Shown: one piece after another, positions 61,667 to 64,000 of the stretch | Numbering within the stretch: the stretch's first letter is position 1 | How the letters are laid out: each line of letters opens with the position of its first letter | Assembly (NCBI GenBank): GCA_947258585.1 | Contig: CAMYIZ010000037.1 | Coordinates: 1-64,000, forward strand | Source of the DNA: an uncultured Haliea sp. | GTDB lineage: Bacteria > Pseudomonadota > Gammaproteobacteria > Pseudomonadales > Halieaceae | Length of the DNA: 64,000 nucleotides | Direction of reading: 5' to 3' | The notes under the pieces: generated by a model | What the model was told of the DNA's origin: nothing | Seen by the model: only the letters and a program-made list of their open reading frames with translations | Database searches by the model: none | Program-made: the position numbers and the translations under genes

Positions 61667-64000
61667 TTACGTCCGTCGCGCTTCGGTTTCCCGCCGCACC
61701 TTGGCCTGGGCGGCGGCGATGCGCGCCACCGGCACCCGGAACGGGCTGCAGGATACATAGTCGAGGCCCAGATCGTGGAAAAACTGGATGGAGCGGGGGT
61801 CACCGCCGTGCTCACCGCAAATACCGTACTTGATGCCCGGTTTGCGGGCCCGGCTCTCGCTTACCGCGATCTCCAGCAGGCGGCCGACGGCGCGCTGGTC
61901 CAGGGAGACGAACGGGTCGCTCTCGACCAGTTTTTTCTCCAGGTACATGGGCAGGAACTTGCCCACATCATCGCGCGAGAAGCCGTAGGTCATCTGGGTG
62001 AGATCATTGGTGCCGAAACTCATGAATTCGACTTCCGGCGCCAGCCGGTCCGCACCGAGGGTGGCGCGCGGGGTCTCCATCATGGTGCCGATTTTGTAGG
62101 GTACGGAGACGTGCTTCTCCTTCATTACCGCCTGTATGCCGCGGTCGATGATCTCGCTGATCAGGCGGATTTCACGCACGTTGACCACCAGCGGGATCAT
62201 GATTTCCGGCAGCGGCTTCAGGCCTTCGTCAATTGCCCGTACCGCGGCGCTGATAATGGCCTTGACCTGCATTTCGGTGACTTCCGGGTGGACGATGGAC
62301 AGGCGGCAGCCGCGGAAACCCAGCATTGGGTTCACCTCCTTGAGGCTTTCCGTCATGGCGCGGATCTTTTCCAGCGGCTTGTTGATGCGCCCGGCGAGGG
62401 CGACCATGTCCTCCTCGCTGTGGGGCAGGAATTCATGGAGCGGTGGATCCAGCAGGCGCACGGTCACCGGCAGCCCGTCCATGACCCGGAACAGGGCCAG
62501 CATGTCTTCTTCCTGGAACTTCAGCAGTCTATCCAGGTAACGCTGACGCTCCTCGCGATTTTCCGCCAGGATCATGCCGCGCATCTGGTCGATTCGCTCG
62601 GCATCGAAGAACATGTGTTCAGTGCGACAGAGGCCGATACCCTCGGCGCCCAACTCCCGCGCCTTGGCGGCGTCTTCGGGGGTCTCCGCATTGGCCCGCA
62701 CCTTGAGCCGCCGGTGCTCGTCAGCCCAGGACAGCAGGATCTGGAAATCCTCGCTGCTGCTGGCTTCCGTCTTGGGCACATCCCCCAGCATGACTTCACC
62801 GGCTGTGCCGTCCAGGGTGATCACATCGCCGCGGCGGATGACAACGCCGGTGCTGGTGGTCGCCGTACCCTCGGCGTAGTTGATGCTGAGGCCACCGCAG
62901 CCGGTGATGGCGCACACGCCCATGCCCCTGGCCACGACCGCCGCGTGGGAGGTCATGCCACCCAGTTCCGTGAGAATGCCGGCGGCGACCTTCATGCCGT
63001 GGATATCCTCGGGCGTAGTCTCCCGGCGCACCAGGATGACGCTCTGCCCGGTCGCCGCAACCTCCACTGCCTCCTCGGCGGAGAACACCACGCTGCCGGT
63101 AGCGCCGCCCGGGCTGGCGGGCAGGCCAGTGGCGACGATCTCGGTTTTCTGTTCCGGGTCCACCATGGGGTGGAGGAAGGATTCCACATGCTCCGGTGAT
63201 ACCCGCATCAGGGCCTCGCTCTCGGAGATCAGGCCCTCGCGCACCATGTCCACCGCAATCTTTACCGAAGCCCGGCCGGTGCGCTTGCCGCTGCGGGTCT
63301 GCAACATATACAGCTTGCCTTCCTGCACCGTGAACTCGAGGTCCTGCATGTCGCGGTAGTGCTTCTCCAGTTGCGCCTGGGTGCGAAACAACTCGGCATA
63401 GACTTCGGGCAGGCGCTCCTGCAGGGCGGATACCGGCAGTGGTGTGCGGGTGCCGGCGACCACATCCTCACCGGCGGCGTTGAACAGGAATTCGCCAAAA
63501 AAGCTGTGCTCGCCATTGGAGGGGTTGCGCGTGAATGCAACGCCGGAGCCCGAGGTGTCGCCGAAGTTGCCGAACACCATCGCCTGCACATTTACCGCCG
63601 TGCCCAGGGTCTCGGGGATATTGTTCATCTCCCGGTAGACGTAGGCCCGGGGTGTATGCCAGGACAGGAACACCGCCTCCACCGCCAGCTTCAGCTGGAC
63701 AAAGGGGTCCTCCGGGAAGTCCACCAGGGTTTTGTAGATGCGAATGATTTCCTGCCAGTCCTCGGCACTCATGTCCACATCATCACGCTTGCCGTGGGCG
63801 GCCTTGTATTTCTCGATCTCGTGCTCGAACTGCTCGCCATCGGCTTCCAGCACCACGTTCGCGAACATCTGGATAAAGCGGCGATAGCTGTCGTAGGCGA
63901 AACGGGGATTCTCGGTCTTGCGCGCCAGGCCGGCGGCGATCTCATCGTTCAGCCCGAGGTTCAGGATAGTGTTCATCATGCCCGGCATGGACACTGGTGC
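61667..64000 (-). CDS. ppdK: Pyruvate, phosphate dikinase, N-terminus beyond the window
   Basis: Residues visible are the C-terminal 777 or so of a roughly 880-residue protein; the reading frame is open at the right edge, and an apparent GTG start at 63994 is internal (VSMPGMMNTILNLG is the family sequence). The phosphohistidine swivel is GGMTSHAAVVARGMG, and the C-terminal pyruvate site has GICGEHGGDP with the catalytic Cys. PpdK interconverts PEP and pyruvate with ATP and phosphate. The class V aminotransferase gene follows closely. Confidence 0.95.
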   Translation of the reverse strand, partial: APVSMPGMMNTILNLGLNDEIAAGLARKTENPRFAYDSYRRFIQMFANVVLEADGEQFEHEIEKYKAAHGKRDDVDMSAEDWQEIIRIYKTLVDFPEDPFVQLKLAVEAVFLSWHTPRAYVYREMNNIPETLGTAVNVQAMVFGNFGDTSGSGVAFTRNPSNGEHSFFGEFLFNAAGEDVVAGTRTPLPVSALQERLPEVYAELFRTQAQLEKHYRDMQDLEFTVQEGKLYMLQTRSGKRTGRASVKIAVDMVREGLISESEALMRVSPEHVESFLHPMVDPEQKTEIVATGLPASPGGATGSVVFSAEEAVEVAATGQSVILVRRETTPEDIHGMKVAAGILTELGGMTSHAAVVARGMGVCAITGCGGLSINYAEGTATTSTGVVIRRGDVITLDGTAGEVMLGDVPKTEASSSEDFQILLSWADEHRRLKVRANAETPEDAAKARELGAEGIGLCRTEHMFFDAERIDQMRGMILAENREERQRYLDRLLKFQEEDMLALFRVMDGLPVTVRLLDPPLHEFLPHSEEDMVALAGRINKPLEKIRAMTESLKEVNPMLGFRGCRLSIVHPEVTEMQVKAIISAAVRAIDEGLKPLPEIMIPLVVNVREIRLISEIIDRGIQAVMKEKHVSVPYKIGTMMETPRATLGADRLAPEVEFMSFGTNDLTQMTYGFSRDDVGKFLPMYLEKKLVESDPFVSLDQRAVGRLLEIAVSESRARKPGIKYGICGEHGGDPRSIQFFHDLGLDYVSCSPFRVPVARIAAAQAKVRRETEARRT

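Overview
This is a GC-rich, gene-dense chromosomal segment of a gammaproteobacterium. SlyX, a SutA-like mini-protein, an OprI/Lpp-type lipoprotein, TamA/TamB, a PutA with a divergent Lrp regulator, and several acyl-CoA, P450 and epoxide-hydrolase genes point to a marine aerobic heterotroph. My inference is the Cellvibrionales/Halieaceae (OM60/NOR5) neighbourhood. No transposase, integrase, CRISPR array or rRNA was seen. No gene-free stretch exceeds about 270 bases; the longest are 3000-3260 and 18563-18826. Both window edges cut genes: a DsbA-like protein on the left and ppdK on the right.

Layout, left to right. 1-3.0 kb: end of a DsbA/HCCA-isomerase-like gene, then on the minus strand a SutA-like mini-gene and an OlsF-like two-domain acyltransferase. 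3.2-7.9 kb: a TonB-dependent receptor and a partner lipoprotein closed by a good intrinsic terminator. 7.9-13.3 kb: a Rossmann oxidoreductase, small envelope proteins, a quinone-oxidoreductase-like enzyme, tRNA-Arg(CCU), a small heat-shock protein behind a sigma32-like promoter, and a ChaN-type lipoprotein. 13.4-18.6 kb: a cytochrome P450, soluble lytic transglycosylase, a pair of sugar-transfer-type enzymes (TIGR04283/TIGR04282-like), and a protein resembling phage virion lysozyme-fold proteins. 18.8-28.5 kb: YciH, SlyX, two acyl-CoA dehydrogenases, an amidohydrolase, a degenerate RecB-nuclease-like protein, a thioesterase, an epoxide hydrolase and an SRPBCC-SDR fusion.

28.6-41.1 kb: a secreted protein, a second SutA-like protein, a coupled lipase/PlsC/decarboxylase operon, dienelactone hydrolase, maleylacetoacetate isomerase, a thiolase-fold protein apparently without its cysteines, threonine aldolase, and a fadA/fadJ-type beta-oxidation pair. 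41.1-45.5 kb: four different L,D-transpeptidase-fold proteins around an Lpp/OprI-like lipoprotein, a likely module for tethering outer membrane to peptidoglycan. 45.6-52.4 kb: YjdM, type-B-like PutA with a divergent Lrp regulator, a half-length asparaginase-like protein and polyphosphate:AMP phosphotransferase. 52.5-64 kb: a methyltransferase followed by tamA-tamB, an OmpA-like lipoprotein, a membrane hydrolase, a class V aminotransferase and ppdK.

The genes fall into three themes: envelope construction (Slt, LDTs, Lpp, TamAB, OmpA-like, PlsC, OlsF-like), fatty or polycyclic carbon oxidation (P450, acyl-CoA dehydrogenases, epoxide hydrolase, thiolases, FadJ-type) and central amino-acid/C3 metabolism (PutA, threonine aldolase, aminotransferase, PpdK). 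The least explained items are the TonB receptor/lipoprotein pair, the LDT-Lpp cluster, the degenerate RecB-like protein, the stray virion-like protein and the half asparaginase coupled to Pap.
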